Below, piece by piece: positions 1 to 7,121 of a stretch of 25,363 bases of DNA. Under the pieces are notes generated by a model. The model worked only from the letters and a program-made list of their open reading frames with translations, was not told where the DNA came from and did not search any database. The first letter of the stretch is position 1, and every line of letters begins with the position of its first letter. The position numbers were made by a program, and so were the translations under genes. The stretch comes from a virus, in the IMG/VR virus record IMGVR_UViG_3300006917_000138, positions 1 to 25,363 of that record. One strand, written 5' to 3'.

Positions 1-964
1 CACCACCAGCGATGACGTTCACCATGCCTGTGCGCCCGTCATACGGCCCTGAAACGAACTTAGAGGTCTCACCAGGTCGGGACACGAGGTAGGTGTCGGG
101 GAAAATACCGCGCTCAACGGCAATCACTTCCAGTGCCATCAGTTTCGCCTGCATCTGGTACATGCCAACCAAACCATCAAACTGCCCCTGCTGACGGTCA
201 AGGGTGATGCGGCCAGGAACGACAGCGGGGCACAAGCCTGTGCGGTTGATAACCCGCTCCAACTCCACATACCGCAGTGAAGACTGGCCGGGAATGATGG
301 ACGGGGTGACGGGGTTCACCTCAACGGCAGCGAGAACCCACACTTCATCATCCACATACTCGATAATGTCGTACAGGGTTTGCGCTGACGGCTCCTCACC
401 GTTCGCCCAGAACCGCATGGCAGCGTTCGGGTAGTGCGCTTTCAGCCACTTGTATGACCTGCCGAACGAGAAAATACAATCCGTTGGCGTTATCTGGTCA
501 ATGTCCTCAGACAGCGCAGGATACGCAGTCAAAGGGGAACGAACCTCCCACTTAGCGATACCACGCTTCGGGTCAGGACGCAACACCACCGGGCTAGACG
601 CATAACCGATGAGGAAACGTGCGCGACGGCGCAGCTTCATGCTCATCTTGTTCGCCTCATACCAGCCCAAGGTGGCTCGGCGGCGCTTGTTCGCCCTATC
701 CTCAGAAGGCTTATTGCCCGGAATGACAGGCGGGTAGAACACGTTCGGGGTGGTGGAGGCGATACGCATCGCCGTCTGGTCAAGACCCGTGGAAATCAGG
801 TTCGCCACTGAGGAACGCTCGTTACGATCCATCTCAGGCAGCGGAACAATAATGTCGCCGTTGTAGGCGTCCCGCAGTTTCATCATCTGATTCAACACAG
901 GCCCGTACGATGTTCTACGTTCCATCAGCATTGTGATGATGGATTCGATACTAGGGCCTGTCAC
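1..964 (-). CDS. Phage portal protein (3' end outside window)
   Basis: The frame is open from a GTG at 964 to the left edge, about 321 codons, so the C-terminus is missing. A GGGAG ribosome binding site lies about 7 nt before the GTG, and an in-frame TGA directly precedes it. The translated N-terminus resembles actinophage portals: an early 'LRDAYNGD' segment, then 'NLISTGLDQTAMRIAST' and a basic 'RRRATLGWYEANKMSMKLRRRARF' type stretch. Portal proteins form the dodecameric ring through which the terminase pumps DNA. The position just after the terminase on the same strand fits. I rely on residue patterns and gene order, not on a search. Confidence 0.8.
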   Translation of the reverse strand, partial: MTGPSIESIITMLMERRTSYGPVLNQMMKLRDAYNGDIIVPLPEMDRNERSSVANLISTGLDQTAMRIASTTPNVFYPPVIPGNKPSEDRANKRRRATLGWYEANKMSMKLRRRARFLIGYASSPVVLRPDPKRGIAKWEVRSPLTAYPALSEDIDQITPTDCIFSFGRSYKWLKAHYPNAAMRFWANGEEPSAQTLYDIIEYVDDEVWVLAAVEVNPVTPSIIPGQSSLRYVELERVINRTGLCPAVVPGRITLDRQQGQFDGLVGMYQMQAKLMALEVIAVERGIFPDTYLVSRPGETSKFVSGPYDGRTGMVNVIAGG

Positions 965-973
965 TCAAACTCC

Positions 974-1174
974 CTACGGGGACAACATGTAACGACACTG
1001 AATGGTCTCAAGAATACCAATCAGACGGGCAGAATCGATTGTACCGCACCTATCGAGAAGAATCCTATCCTTACCATCAGCATCAAGACCAACAAGCAGA
1101 CGCAAACCAAACACCGGCAGAAGACCCTCATCCTCAACCATGTCATCAAACGCCGACATGCCATCTACTGCCAC
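974..1174 (-). CDS. Small hypothetical protein between terminase and portal
   Basis: 66 codons from a GTG at 1174. It overlaps the terminase stop by 10 nt and ends 9 nt before the portal start, so it fits an operon. A G-rich GGGGG stretch upstream may act as ribosome binding site. The product is acidic at the N-terminus (SAFDDMVEDEG), followed by a strand-like LLPVFGLRLLVGLDADG segment. I do not recognise the family. Translational coupling to terL is likely. Confidence 0.6.
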   Translation of the reverse strand: MAVDGMSAFDDMVEDEGLLPVFGLRLLVGLDADGKDRILLDRCGTIDSARLIGILETIQCRYMLSP

Positions 1175-3015
1175 CTGTCAGCCCCCGCAAGCCACGACGG
1201 GCGCTGAAACTGCGGAGGATTCTTCGCCGACACAGTAAACAGTTTAGGCGCATTCCACACAAGGAACCAATGCGCCATCACACAGTCATCCGTCTTCCCA
1301 TCAGGCCACGTCCCCAGCTCGTGAACCAGCGGCTCCATCGCCTTCTTTGACCCGTCAGCAACCGAACCAGGCAACCTGACCCTGCCGAAAAAATAGTGCG
1401 GGGCGATAGTTTGAACACCATAATCCGCGTCACTCTTATTGCGGTTCGTGGAGTGCGGAATGATCTGCACAGACCGCTCCGAACGCCAGCGTTGAACATG
1501 GTCATACTGCAAAAGGAACCGCTGGGCAGCGTTCTGCTCCACAATCACATGCGTGATAGGTCTTTTTTGCTCAAACGACCACCACCACCAGTCCTCCAGC
1601 AGTCCCGAAAACTCCCCAGATGCGTGATGCCAATCCAGAAAGTCGGGTGCCTCCATTGGGGCGCGGTGCATGTCCACCAAATACTGCATGTGGGTTTCCG
1701 GGTTGTACAACCACCACTGCACAGCCCAAAACTTACTCGGCGAAGGGTCAGCCGTCACCACCGAGAACCACTCGCCGGCAAGGTTTCGTGGAATATTGCC
1801 CCGAACCCGCTCATCATCCCAACACCCCGGCAACAAATCCCCATTCGCATTCTTACCCCCATCAATCCACAACTTCGGCACAAGCTGATCCGCAGGATCC
1901 ACATCCTCCTGCTGGTACATGACCAGGAACCTGTCCTCACGGTTCGCCCGAATACGCTGCAACTCCCGCCACGGCAACCGCCACGGATCCAGTAGGCACG
2001 ACTTCGGCCATGCCTTCAACTTCTCCCCCTTCTTGTGCCCCTCACATTTGTCCTCATAATGCGCCCGATACAAGAAATGCGTGTATTTTTTCGCTACCGC
2101 ATCCTCATCATCCTCATCCACATCCACCAAATCCAGTGCGTAACGGTATAAATCATCCGCAGCCATCCGCTGCCCCTGCAAAATCAGCAACCCGCCCGGC
2201 TCGACACGAGTCTCAGCTTCCTGCTCCCACCACTGCTGCAACCCCTCCTGATCGCCACGCAACGTTTTCTTGTCCACAAGGTCATCCCAAATGACCAAAT
2301 CGAAACGACCACCCAAGAAACCACTATCCATGCCGTACGAGGAGAACGTGGACTCCTTGTCCTCCACCGCTGTACCATCAGTCTGCTGAAGAACAAACTC
2401 CTCAGCCCGCCACAAATCATTATTCACAGGTTTGAAAACCCCGAAATCCTCCCTCAACGTGGCAACCGCATCCCTCGCCAACCCCAACTCCACCAGCCTC
2501 GGGTCAGCCTTCACAGGAACCTCACGCTCAAACGTACGACGACACCGCCCCGTATACATGCGCGCCTGCCGCTCCGTACGCGACCCCAACAAAATACGAA
2601 TCTTCCTATCCCGAACCGCCAACCACACCGGCAAATCATGCGTAAAAAACGTTGACTTACCCGACCCAGGGGGAGCATTCACCACCACAAACTCCTTACG
2701 GTCAGACCGAAGAAGCTCACTAATACGGTCAGCAGCCTCAACCTGCCACGGCACCACAGCACGAGCCAAATACCGCACCCGAAACAAACCAAAATCCGTC
2801 AACGCCCGCTGCGCATCCCCAGCAGGCACCACAGGCCTACCCTCCCCAGCCTCCGCCAACAACCTCGACAACCTCGACTTCGGATCCCTCAACTGCCTAA
2901 AAGCAGTCGCAACCGAAACCCCAACCTCCTTACTCGCCCGCTCAACACTCCACCCCTCACCCCGCAAACGCAGCCACCTACGCCACACATCATCCGAAAC
3001 CCGAATACCCGCCAC
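1165..3015 (-). CDS. terL: Terminase large subunit
   Basis: The packaging ATPase/nuclease that cuts concatemeric DNA and drives it through the portal. With the GTG at 3015 it is 616 aa. An N-terminal HTH-like segment (about residues 20-45, 'SVERASKEVGVSVATAFRQ') precedes Walker A APPGSGKS (about 114-121) and Walker B FDLVIWDD (about 238-245). The C-terminal half has the RNase H-fold nuclease acids: VTADPSPSKF, HVIVEQNAAQ and TDDCVMAHWF. The frame extends to an ATG at 3135, but those 40 residues look non-coding and lack a ribosome binding site, so I prefer the GTG. The HTH segment may replace a separate small terminase, none of which is seen here. Confidence 0.9.
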   Translation of the reverse strand: MAGIRVSDDVWRRWLRLRGEGWSVERASKEVGVSVATAFRQLRDPKSRLSRLLAEAGEGRPVVPAGDAQRALTDFGLFRVRYLARAVVPWQVEAADRISELLRSDRKEFVVVNAPPGSGKSTFFTHDLPVWLAVRDRKIRILLGSRTERQARMYTGRCRRTFEREVPVKADPRLVELGLARDAVATLREDFGVFKPVNNDLWRAEEFVLQQTDGTAVEDKESTFSSYGMDSGFLGGRFDLVIWDDLVDKKTLRGDQEGLQQWWEQEAETRVEPGGLLILQGQRMAADDLYRYALDLVDVDEDDEDAVAKKYTHFLYRAHYEDKCEGHKKGEKLKAWPKSCLLDPWRLPWRELQRIRANREDRFLVMYQQEDVDPADQLVPKLWIDGGKNANGDLLPGCWDDERVRGNIPRNLAGEWFSVVTADPSPSKFWAVQWWLYNPETHMQYLVDMHRAPMEAPDFLDWHHASGEFSGLLEDWWWWSFEQKRPITHVIVEQNAAQRFLLQYDHVQRWRSERSVQIIPHSTNRNKSDADYGVQTIAPHYFFGRVRLPGSVADGSKKAMEPLVHELGTWPDGKTDDCVMAHWFLVWNAPKLFTVSAKNPPQFQRPSWLAGADRWQ

Positions 3016-3172
3016 AACACCACCCAAATAAGACAAACACCCTGAACAGATAGTACGCAGTACCCGCGTGGGGGGTTGTCGGCACATCCCCCGTTGGTCG
3101 TACAAGTGTTCGGGCACTCGGGCACTACCGTACATCCGTTCGGATAGCCGAGCAAACTAGACGGCACTACAC

Positions 3173-3217
3173 GGGGCGCTAGGTTCGGGGGCGCTAGGAT
3201 CCTATGCGGGGCGCTAG
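3173..3217. repeat. Three direct GGGGCGCTAG repeats
   Basis: The 10-mer GGGGCGCTAG occurs at 3173-3182, 3188-3197 and 3208-3217 (start spacings 15 and 20 bp). A fourth copy is at 3467-3476 in the same intergenic region. Spacings of 1.5 to 2 helical turns suit a protein-binding array. The core is the genome-wide CGCTAG motif described in the findings. Confidence 0.7.
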
Positions 3218-3439
3218 AAACGCGCCAGGGGCGGCATGTAGGGCCGTTTAGAGGGTGCCGGTGTGAGCTGCGTTTGGGATTAGGTTCGAATGTGTGTATC
3301 GGGTGTGTGTGTGTTTAGCGTGGGCGTGGGGTGTTGGGTGTGTGTTTGTGTGTTGGGTGTGGGTGTGCGGCTTGTGTGTGTCCCTCTACCCGTAGGGGTG
3401 TCTATCTGCGCTAGGTGTGTGTGTTGCCGTATATAGCGA

Positions 3440-3474
3440 AGCGCCCCCGTATCCGCTAGGGACGCAGGGGCGCT
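3440..3474 (-). terminator. Candidate terminator after the 30-aa membrane gene
   Basis: Perfect 8-bp inverted repeat AGCGCCCC (3440-3447) / GGGGCGCT (3467-3474) with a 19-nt loop. It lies 12 nt past the stop of the gene at 3487-3579 on the minus strand. It is followed by TATATA-rich sequence rather than a clear U tract, so termination is likely but not certain. Confidence 0.45.
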
Positions 3475-3486
3475 AGGCGTGTGTGG

Positions 3487-3579
3487 CTAGTGTGCTAGTA
3501 GGTAGTCAATGCGCCCCCACAGGATGAGGATCACGGCGCAAGCAATGAATGCGACTAGCTCGCCTCGGGGTGTCAGCAT
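3487..3579 (-). CDS. 30-aa single-pass membrane peptide
   Basis: ATG at 3579 inside an ATGCTGA overlap with the stop of the upstream gene, ending with TAG at 3487. The peptide is MLTPRGELVAFIACAVILIL followed by WGRIDYLLAH: a short polar N-terminus, one hydrophobic helix of about 14-16 residues, and an amphipathic tail. Tiny one-helix proteins at operon ends are common in actinophages. The function is unknown; a lysis accessory is one option. Confidence 0.6.
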   Translation of the reverse strand: MLTPRGELVAFIACAVILILWGRIDYLLAH

Positions 3580-4028
3580 GTCCGTGCCTTACACATGTCG
3601 CACGCGCGTGTTGTACAGGGTTCGACATCTTGTCCGGCGTGCTTACAGACATAGCATCGAATCTCGCGCTCTTCTTCATCTTCCAATGCGCGCAGGTCTG
3701 TTTCATGCGCTAGCACGATTAGGTCTAGTTTGTCGGCGCTTTCCCACTGTGTCGGGTCTGTGATGAATGCGTCGATGGTGCCGTCACGTTGCGCTAGGTC
3801 CCACACGCAAGCGAAACACATGTCGTTACCCTCAATGGTGTGGTACATGACGCGCGCGCCGCATGCCGTGGCGTTGTCGTGATGAGCGATTAGCCACTGT
3901 TCCAAGGTCTCACCGTAGTAGGCGCACTGTTCGTCAGCGAACGTTAGAAACTCTGCGCTAGTCATAGCCGCACCGGTGTCGGGTGTGCGCTCAGCTCGCG
4001 CCCACGTCATAACACGTACTAGATCCAT
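3573..4028 (-). CDS. Cys-rich conserved hypothetical protein (151 aa)
   Basis: ATG at 4028 with GGGAGGA about 6 nt upstream. This is preferred over an in-frame ATG at 4043, which would lie upstream of that site. Cysteine pairs occur mid-protein (CFAC, next to 'MYHTIEGNDMCFACVW') and at the C-terminus (CYVCKHAG ... CTTRACDMCKARTC), suggesting two small zinc ribbons separated by a long acidic helix rich in D/E. No catalytic motif is visible. It sits downstream of the dnaN terminator and so may have its own promoter. Confidence 0.7.
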   Translation of the reverse strand: MDLVRVMTWARAERTPDTGAAMTSAEFLTFADEQCAYYGETLEQWLIAHHDNATACGARVMYHTIEGNDMCFACVWDLAQRDGTIDAFITDPTQWESADKLDLIVLAHETDLRALEDEEEREIRCYVCKHAGQDVEPCTTRACDMCKARTC

Positions 4029-4105
4029 GTCTGTTCCTCCCATAGGTTGCGCCCGATTGCGCTAGGCACAGTCTGCCACGGCTCGCAAAGATTCCGCAAC
4101 ACAAA

Positions 4106-4137
4106 CGCGCCCCCGCAACCTAAGTCACGGGGGCGCG
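4106..4137 (-). terminator. Rho-independent terminator of the dnaN unit
   Basis: Perfect 10-bp stem CGCGCCCCCG (4106-4115) / CGGGGGCGCG (4128-4137) with a 12-nt loop, followed on the minus strand by TTTGTGTT. It lies 12 nt beyond the dnaN stop. Confidence 0.75.
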
Positions 4138-4149
4138 CTAGTGGCGGGT

Positions 4150-5112
4150 CTAGTTGCGTATCGGCATCAGGAGCGCCATGCGGGAGCCGTCACGGATAAC
4201 TAGCGGGCGCGTAATCATCTCTGCCGTGTCTGCCGATTCGATAGCGCCCTGGCAACCCGCCAAAGCTGCGCCAAGGTAGGCGGCGTTCACGGTGAAAGTC
4301 TGGCCGGCGCTGGTGGCGTTCACGGTGGCGAGCACATCGCCGGGCGTTTTCGACTTGGGACGGAACCCGAACACATCCGCGCCCGTGGCGCTCACCTTGA
4401 CGGCACACACGGCCTTATCCGCTAGGTAAGGCTTGACGATTGCCACATTCTCGGCGGGCATTACCGGGTGTGTGGTCTCGGGGATGATATTCCCAAAGTT
4501 GGGAAAGTCTCCCAACACTGTGCGCACGGTGAGGGAGATGGATCCGCTAGCGATAGTCGCCACGCCTAAATCGGTGTCTATGGCGACTGTGGCGGCGGGC
4601 ACGCGCGCTAGCCACGCCACGCTAGCGGCGGGGACAGTGCCCGCGCATGGCATCGGTAGGTCTGCCACATGTAGGCGGAACCTGTCCGTTGCGGCTACCT
4701 TGTCCCCATCGAAACGAACCGCGCACAAGATAGGCATGCCGTAATCTGTGGCGCTTGCGCTAGCAACCCAAGCAACGTCGGCAGGATTCACAGGGACACC
4801 ATTAGGCACGGGCGCTAGCGCCGGGGGCGCATCCGGCGCGTTAGGGATAGTGAACGAAAGGCCTTTCCCGTTAGTAACGGTTGCGCCCGTGTCGGTAGGC
4901 GTGACTGTTGCGCCCGTAATCATGTCTCGCGCAATATCGCGCGCGTATGTGACGGGTGCGAGAGTGGCGCTAGGGATAGCCACGCGCAGAGTAGCGTTAG
5001 TGCCGCTAATGGTGATGCCGTCGGCGTTGGCGCTAATGGTGCGCCCAAACTTGCCGGCGCTGGATTCGAACGCGCGCAAGATAGCGCCCGCTAGTGTTGC
5101 GTTGATTTTCAT
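4150..5112 (-). CDS. dnaN: DnaN-like DNA polymerase sliding clamp
   Basis: 320 aa from an ATG at 5112 with an AGAGGGA site upstream; a longer open frame to 5187 is ignored because it runs through the promoter. Clamp signatures are spread along the chain: TDRFRLHVADLP mid-protein, then 'TVRTVLGDFPNFGNIIPE' (the FP.Y..IIP motif), VNAAYLGAALAG, and the C-terminal RPLVIRDGSRMALLMPIR, which matches the end of bacterial DnaN. It would encircle DNA as a processivity factor. It is shorter than bacterial clamps (about 366-400 aa) but probably keeps three domains. It forms its own unit between a promoter and a terminator. Ala/Thr/Val-rich composition and many GCGCTAG motifs set it apart. Confidence 0.85.
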   Translation of the reverse strand: MKINATLAGAILRAFESSAGKFGRTISANADGITISGTNATLRVAIPSATLAPVTYARDIARDMITGATVTPTDTGATVTNGKGLSFTIPNAPDAPPALAPVPNGVPVNPADVAWVASASATDYGMPILCAVRFDGDKVAATDRFRLHVADLPMPCAGTVPAASVAWLARVPAATVAIDTDLGVATIASGSISLTVRTVLGDFPNFGNIIPETTHPVMPAENVAIVKPYLADKAVCAVKVSATGADVFGFRPKSKTPGDVLATVNATSAGQTFTVNAAYLGAALAGCQGAIESADTAEMITRPLVIRDGSRMALLMPIRN

Positions 5113-5158
5113 TAGGTTCCCTCTCATAGGTGCCGGGCGGGGTGCCCTGGCATGTCGA

Positions 5159-5187
5159 ATAGTGGCAGACCCGTAACGGATCCGCAA
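5159..5187 (-). promoter_or_regulatory. Promoter of dnaN
   Basis: -35 TTGCGG (5182-5187), 17-nt spacer, -10 CACTAT (5159-5164), with a predicted start near 5152 and a leader of about 40 nt. It shares CGTAAYGCTTGCG over the -35 and TGCCACTAT over the -10 with the promoter at 6418-6446. The repetition is the main support. Confidence 0.65.
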
Positions 5188-5220
5188 GCGTTACGCGCCA
5201 CACACGGGGGCGCGCGCGCG

Positions 5221-5331
5221 TTAGCGCTTGTGCGCCGTGTTGCTTGCATCCCAACCTTGCGCCCAACCACGGCGAAAGCCGTAAAGGTTAGACACAAGCG
5301 AAACGGCGGCAACGATGACGGCGACCCTCAC
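5221..5331 (-). CDS. 36-aa small membrane protein
   Basis: GTG at 5331 in a GTGA overlap with the stop of the preceding gene, ending TAA at 5221. The first 18 residues (VRVAVIVAAVSLVSNLYG) form a hydrophobic helix, then FRRGWAQGWDASN and a basic end. I recall similar tiny proteins from actinophages but know no function. Confidence 0.65.
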   Translation of the reverse strand: MRVAVIVAAVSLVSNLYGFRRGWAQGWDASNTAHKR

Positions 5332-5489
5332 AGTTTGCCCCCCCACATGGCGACAAGCTCAGCGGCGGTAGGCATGCGTTGACCCTCAGGGCTAGCGGCC
5401 CAACAGTCAAGACACAGACCGCCGGGGAAGGTGGCTAGCGGGTCGGTGGGTTGTGCGCATGTGGCGCAGGGCACGGGTTCGCGGCTCAT
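5328..5489 (-). CDS. 53-aa zinc-ribbon-like protein
   Basis: ATG at 5489 overlapping the upstream TGA, stop at 5328 overlapping the next GTG. It has CATC near the N-terminus and CLDCW about 18 residues later, i.e. two CxxC knuckles, then PEGQRMPTAAELVAMWGGKL. It may bind zinc; the partner is unknown. The double stop/start overlap is strong support that it is real. Confidence 0.7.
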   Translation of the reverse strand: MSREPVPCATCAQPTDPLATFPGGLCLDCWAASPEGQRMPTAAELVAMWGGKL

Positions 5490-5803
5490 GCGGTCACCGG
5501 CTCATGCTCGGCCGCGCTAGACGTGGCGCAGTTGTCTAAACACGCCCCGCATACAGTCTCGCCGGGTGCGTAGCCGTCGAGTTTGTAATCACACGCGCAA
5601 AACCCGCACACGCACCGGCTTACAGACTCGGCGCTAGATGCGGTCTGCGCCTCAGACATGGCGAGCGCCACCGCGTACCGGTGCGAATCTGTCAGGCCCT
5701 CTAAGTAGTCCCACGTCTCGGGCGTGATGTTTGACGTATCCAACACGACAAGGCCGGCAGCGTCACCGTATGAGCCATCGGCGGCGAAATATGCGCGACT
5801 CAT
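5486..5803 (-). CDS. Conserved hypothetical with Cys cluster (105 aa)
   Basis: ATG at 5803 in an ATGA overlap with the upstream stop; an in-frame ATG at 5821 is less likely. The N-terminal part reads as small strands, then 'ITPETWDYLEGLTDSHRYAVALAM' is a helical segment. The C-terminal third has CVCGFCACD and CGACLDNC, a likely zinc site. Second gene of the 6372-5221 operon. Confidence 0.7.
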   Translation of the reverse strand: MSRAYFAADGSYGDAAGLVVLDTSNITPETWDYLEGLTDSHRYAVALAMSEAQTASSAESVSRCVCGFCACDYKLDGYAPGETVCGACLDNCATSSAAEHEPVTA

Positions 5804-6372
5804 CGGGCACCGCCCAAGCAATCAACCGCGCAAACCTCACCCGCAGGCACGTCGCAACCCTCGCACGCACGCGCTAGCCACGGATGCCCCCACACCTGGC
5901 AGCCGTGACAATCGCAAGCCGCCAGCAGCCGCACCGCTTCATCGTTGAACGTGGTGCGGGTAAGCGCGCGAACCGATTCGACAACAGTGAAAGGTTGCTC
6001 AGGATCCTGAACGGGTATGCCGTCACGCATGCCGCGCCACACCGCTACGAGCGAACCGAACCGGCACCACACGCTCACCGCATACTCGCGCCCGTCGCTA
6101 GGGTCGAACCCTGCCCCGCGCGATTCGCGCACAAGAAACCCGAACGGCTCGCGCGGGTTTCCGTCGTTCATGATGTTCCACGACAGGACACGCGAGCGGA
6201 AGAAACGCCGCGTATCGGTGTCGAAGTAGTGCGAACCCATGTGCCGCGTTGCTTGGATCACCGTGTATTCACTAGCGCCCGCGTAAAGCTCAGGCAGATA
6301 GCCCCGGCACCCGTTACAGGTACACGGGAAAGCCTTGCGCGGTGTCTGTCCCGCGCCGATGTTTCTAGCCAT
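5800..6372 (-). CDS. Conserved hypothetical protein, first gene of operon (190 aa)
   Basis: ATG at 6372 with a GAGAGGA site; the frame runs on to 6450 but crosses the promoter, so the inner ATG is chosen. Cysteines cluster at both ends: CTCNGCRGY near residue 20 and CDCHGCQVWGHPWLARACEGC near the C-terminus. The middle is beta-rich (FFRSRVLSWN, EYAVSVWCRFGSLVAVWRGM). No enzyme motif is recognised. It leads four overlapping genes ending at 5221. Confidence 0.7.
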   Translation of the reverse strand: MARNIGAGQTPRKAFPCTCNGCRGYLPELYAGASEYTVIQATRHMGSHYFDTDTRRFFRSRVLSWNIMNDGNPREPFGFLVRESRGAGFDPSDGREYAVSVWCRFGSLVAVWRGMRDGIPVQDPEQPFTVVESVRALTRTTFNDEAVRLLAACDCHGCQVWGHPWLARACEGCDVPAGEVCAVDCLGGAR

Positions 6373-6417
6373 TGTTTCTGTCCTCTCAAACAGTGCCGCC
6401 ACTGTGACGGCCTGCGC

Positions 6418-6446
6418 ATAGTGGCACAAACCAAACCCGCGCGCAA
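6418..6446 (-). promoter_or_regulatory. Promoter of the 6372-5221 operon
   Basis: -35 TTGCGC (6441-6446), 17-nt spacer, -10 CACTAT (6418-6423), predicted start near 6411 and a leader of about 40 nt. Near copy of the dnaN promoter, including the 13-mer CGTAAYGCTTGCG and the 9-mer TGCCACTAT. Confidence 0.65.
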
Positions 6447-6569
6447 GCATTACGGCGAAACACTTTCACGGGCGTGTCCCCTGGCACATCGAACAGAACC
6501 CGCGAACAGGATCCGCGCAAGCCTCGGCGCAGAAGATTCGCGCAAGCCTTGGCAAGGATCCGCGCAAGC
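6442..6569. repeat. Four GCTTGCG boxes (iteron/operator-like)
   Basis: CGCAAGC (GCTTGCG on the minus strand) occurs at 6442-6448, 6516-6522, 6541-6547 and 6563-6569; the three upstream copies are 25 and 22 bp apart, and two follow GGATCCG. The first overlaps the -35 element. A fifth copy is in the dnaN promoter. Consistent with a regulator binding site repeated upstream. Confidence 0.55.
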
Positions 6570-6582
6570 ATTGACAGACACA

Positions 6583-6706
6583 CCGGCAGCGGCTGGAAAC
6601 GCCGGCAGCGGCTGAGCAGTTCACACGCGCGGGCACACGCGCGGGCACACGCGCGGGCGCGCACGAGACGGAAGGGAAGGTGGGAGGGAAGGTGGGAAGG
6701 TGGGGG
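6583..6706. repeat. Direct and tandem repeats in intergenic region
   Basis: CCGGCAGCGGCTG occurs at 6583-6595 and 6602-6614. Three perfect head-to-tail copies of ACACGCGCGGGC fill 6623-6658. A purine tract of GGGAAGGTG-type units follows at 6671-6706. With the GCTTGCG boxes and hairpins, the non-coding stretch 6373-6809 is the most repeat-dense in the window. Confidence 0.75.
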
Positions 6707-6714
6707 CAAAAGAA

Positions 6715-6750
6715 ATCCCCCCGCACAGTGAGAGGTCTGTACGGGGGGAT
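6715..6750 (-). terminator. Strong Rho-independent terminator
   Basis: Stem of 14 pairs with one mismatch: arm 6715-6728 (ATCCCCCCG then CACAG) with 6737-6750, loop of 8 nt, followed on the minus strand by ATTTCTTTT. It closes the unit containing the 92-aa gene at 6810-7088. Confidence 0.8.
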
Positions 6751-6751
6751 C

Positions 6752-6799
6752 TTCCCGCCCTGCTGGGGGAGGGGCGGGGAACTAGCGCCGTGGCGCTAG
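6752..6799. repeat. Second hairpin and CTAGCGCC palindrome
   Basis: A 9-bp inverted repeat pairs 6752-6760 with 6772-6780 (CCCGCCC/GGGCGGG core). It is followed by a perfect palindrome CTAGCGCC-GT-GGCGCTAG at 6782-6799. Together with the terminator at 6715 there are three hairpins in 85 nt. Confidence 0.6.
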
Positions 6800-6809
6800 G
6801 ACTGTAACC

Positions 6810-7088
6810 CTACACAATCGCTGGGGGTTGGTCAAGTGCGTGCTTGTCGTAATCCAGTTCGGTGAGTTCTTTGGTTCGAAGGTCACGGTAGTCGGCCAGT
6901 GCTGACAGGATGTCGGTGACGAGTGCGCGTGCCTCGGGCAGGGTGAACGTCATGCTGAAAGTGGACAGTTGCGGCGCGTCAGCATCGGTGCTTGGGGTGA
7001 AGTGGCTGCCGCTGATTTGGATGCTTTGTGTTTCTTCGAACAAGGTCACCTTCGGTTGAAGGTTGGATGTGTTGATGTATGACCGCAT
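6810..7088 (-). CDS. Hypothetical protein (92 aa)
   Basis: ATG at 7088 with AAGGAGG 6 nt upstream. Beta-rich N-terminus (KVTLFEETQSIQISG) and a helical C-terminal half, 'LPEARALVTDILSALADYRD'. No cysteines, no signal peptide, no recognised family. It has a good promoter (7122-7150) and a strong terminator (6715-6750), so it is probably a single-gene unit. Confidence 0.7.
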   Translation of the reverse strand: MRSYINTSNLQPKVTLFEETQSIQISGSHFTPSTDADAPQLSTFSMTFTLPEARALVTDILSALADYRDLRTKELTELDYDKHALDQPPAIV

Positions 7089-7121
7089 GATTTGCCTCCT
7101 TGTTGTGCGGTTAGGTGGGAG

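Larger units (their letters stand above)
3016..3486. other. Long intergenic region upstream of terL
   Basis: About 470 nt with no convincing gene. Between roughly 3290 and 3420 the plus strand is almost pure G/T (runs of GTGTGT and TGGG), so the transcribed strand is C/A-rich and poorly structured. It holds several GCGCTAG motifs, an ATCCG-AA-CGGAT palindrome near 3136-3147, a TACTAT hexamer near 3050 that could be a -10 element, and a hairpin at 3440-3474. A cos/pac site, an origin or a leader are all possible; the sequence does not decide. Confidence 0.6.

Noticed and set aside
1396-1995. Long plus-strand open frame opposite terL
   Set aside because: It is antisense to a clear terminase with conserved motifs; its protein is Arg/His/Pro-rich low-complexity, typical of a high-GC shadow frame, and no ribosome binding site is evident.
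4150-5187. Longer N-terminus of the DnaN-like protein from 5187
   Set aside because: The extra 25 codons cross the promoter -10/-35 and look non-coding; ATG 5112 has an AGAGGGA site.
5884-6615. 243-codon plus-strand open frame
   Set aside because: It runs antisense to the 5800-6372 gene and through the promoter and repeat region; composition is shadow-like and all neighbours are on the minus strand.
6583-6658. CRISPR array
   Set aside because: Repeats are 12-13 bp, tandem or 19 bp apart, without 25-40 bp repeats or spacers and with no cas genes; the Cas4-like exonuclease at 14610 belongs to the recombination module.
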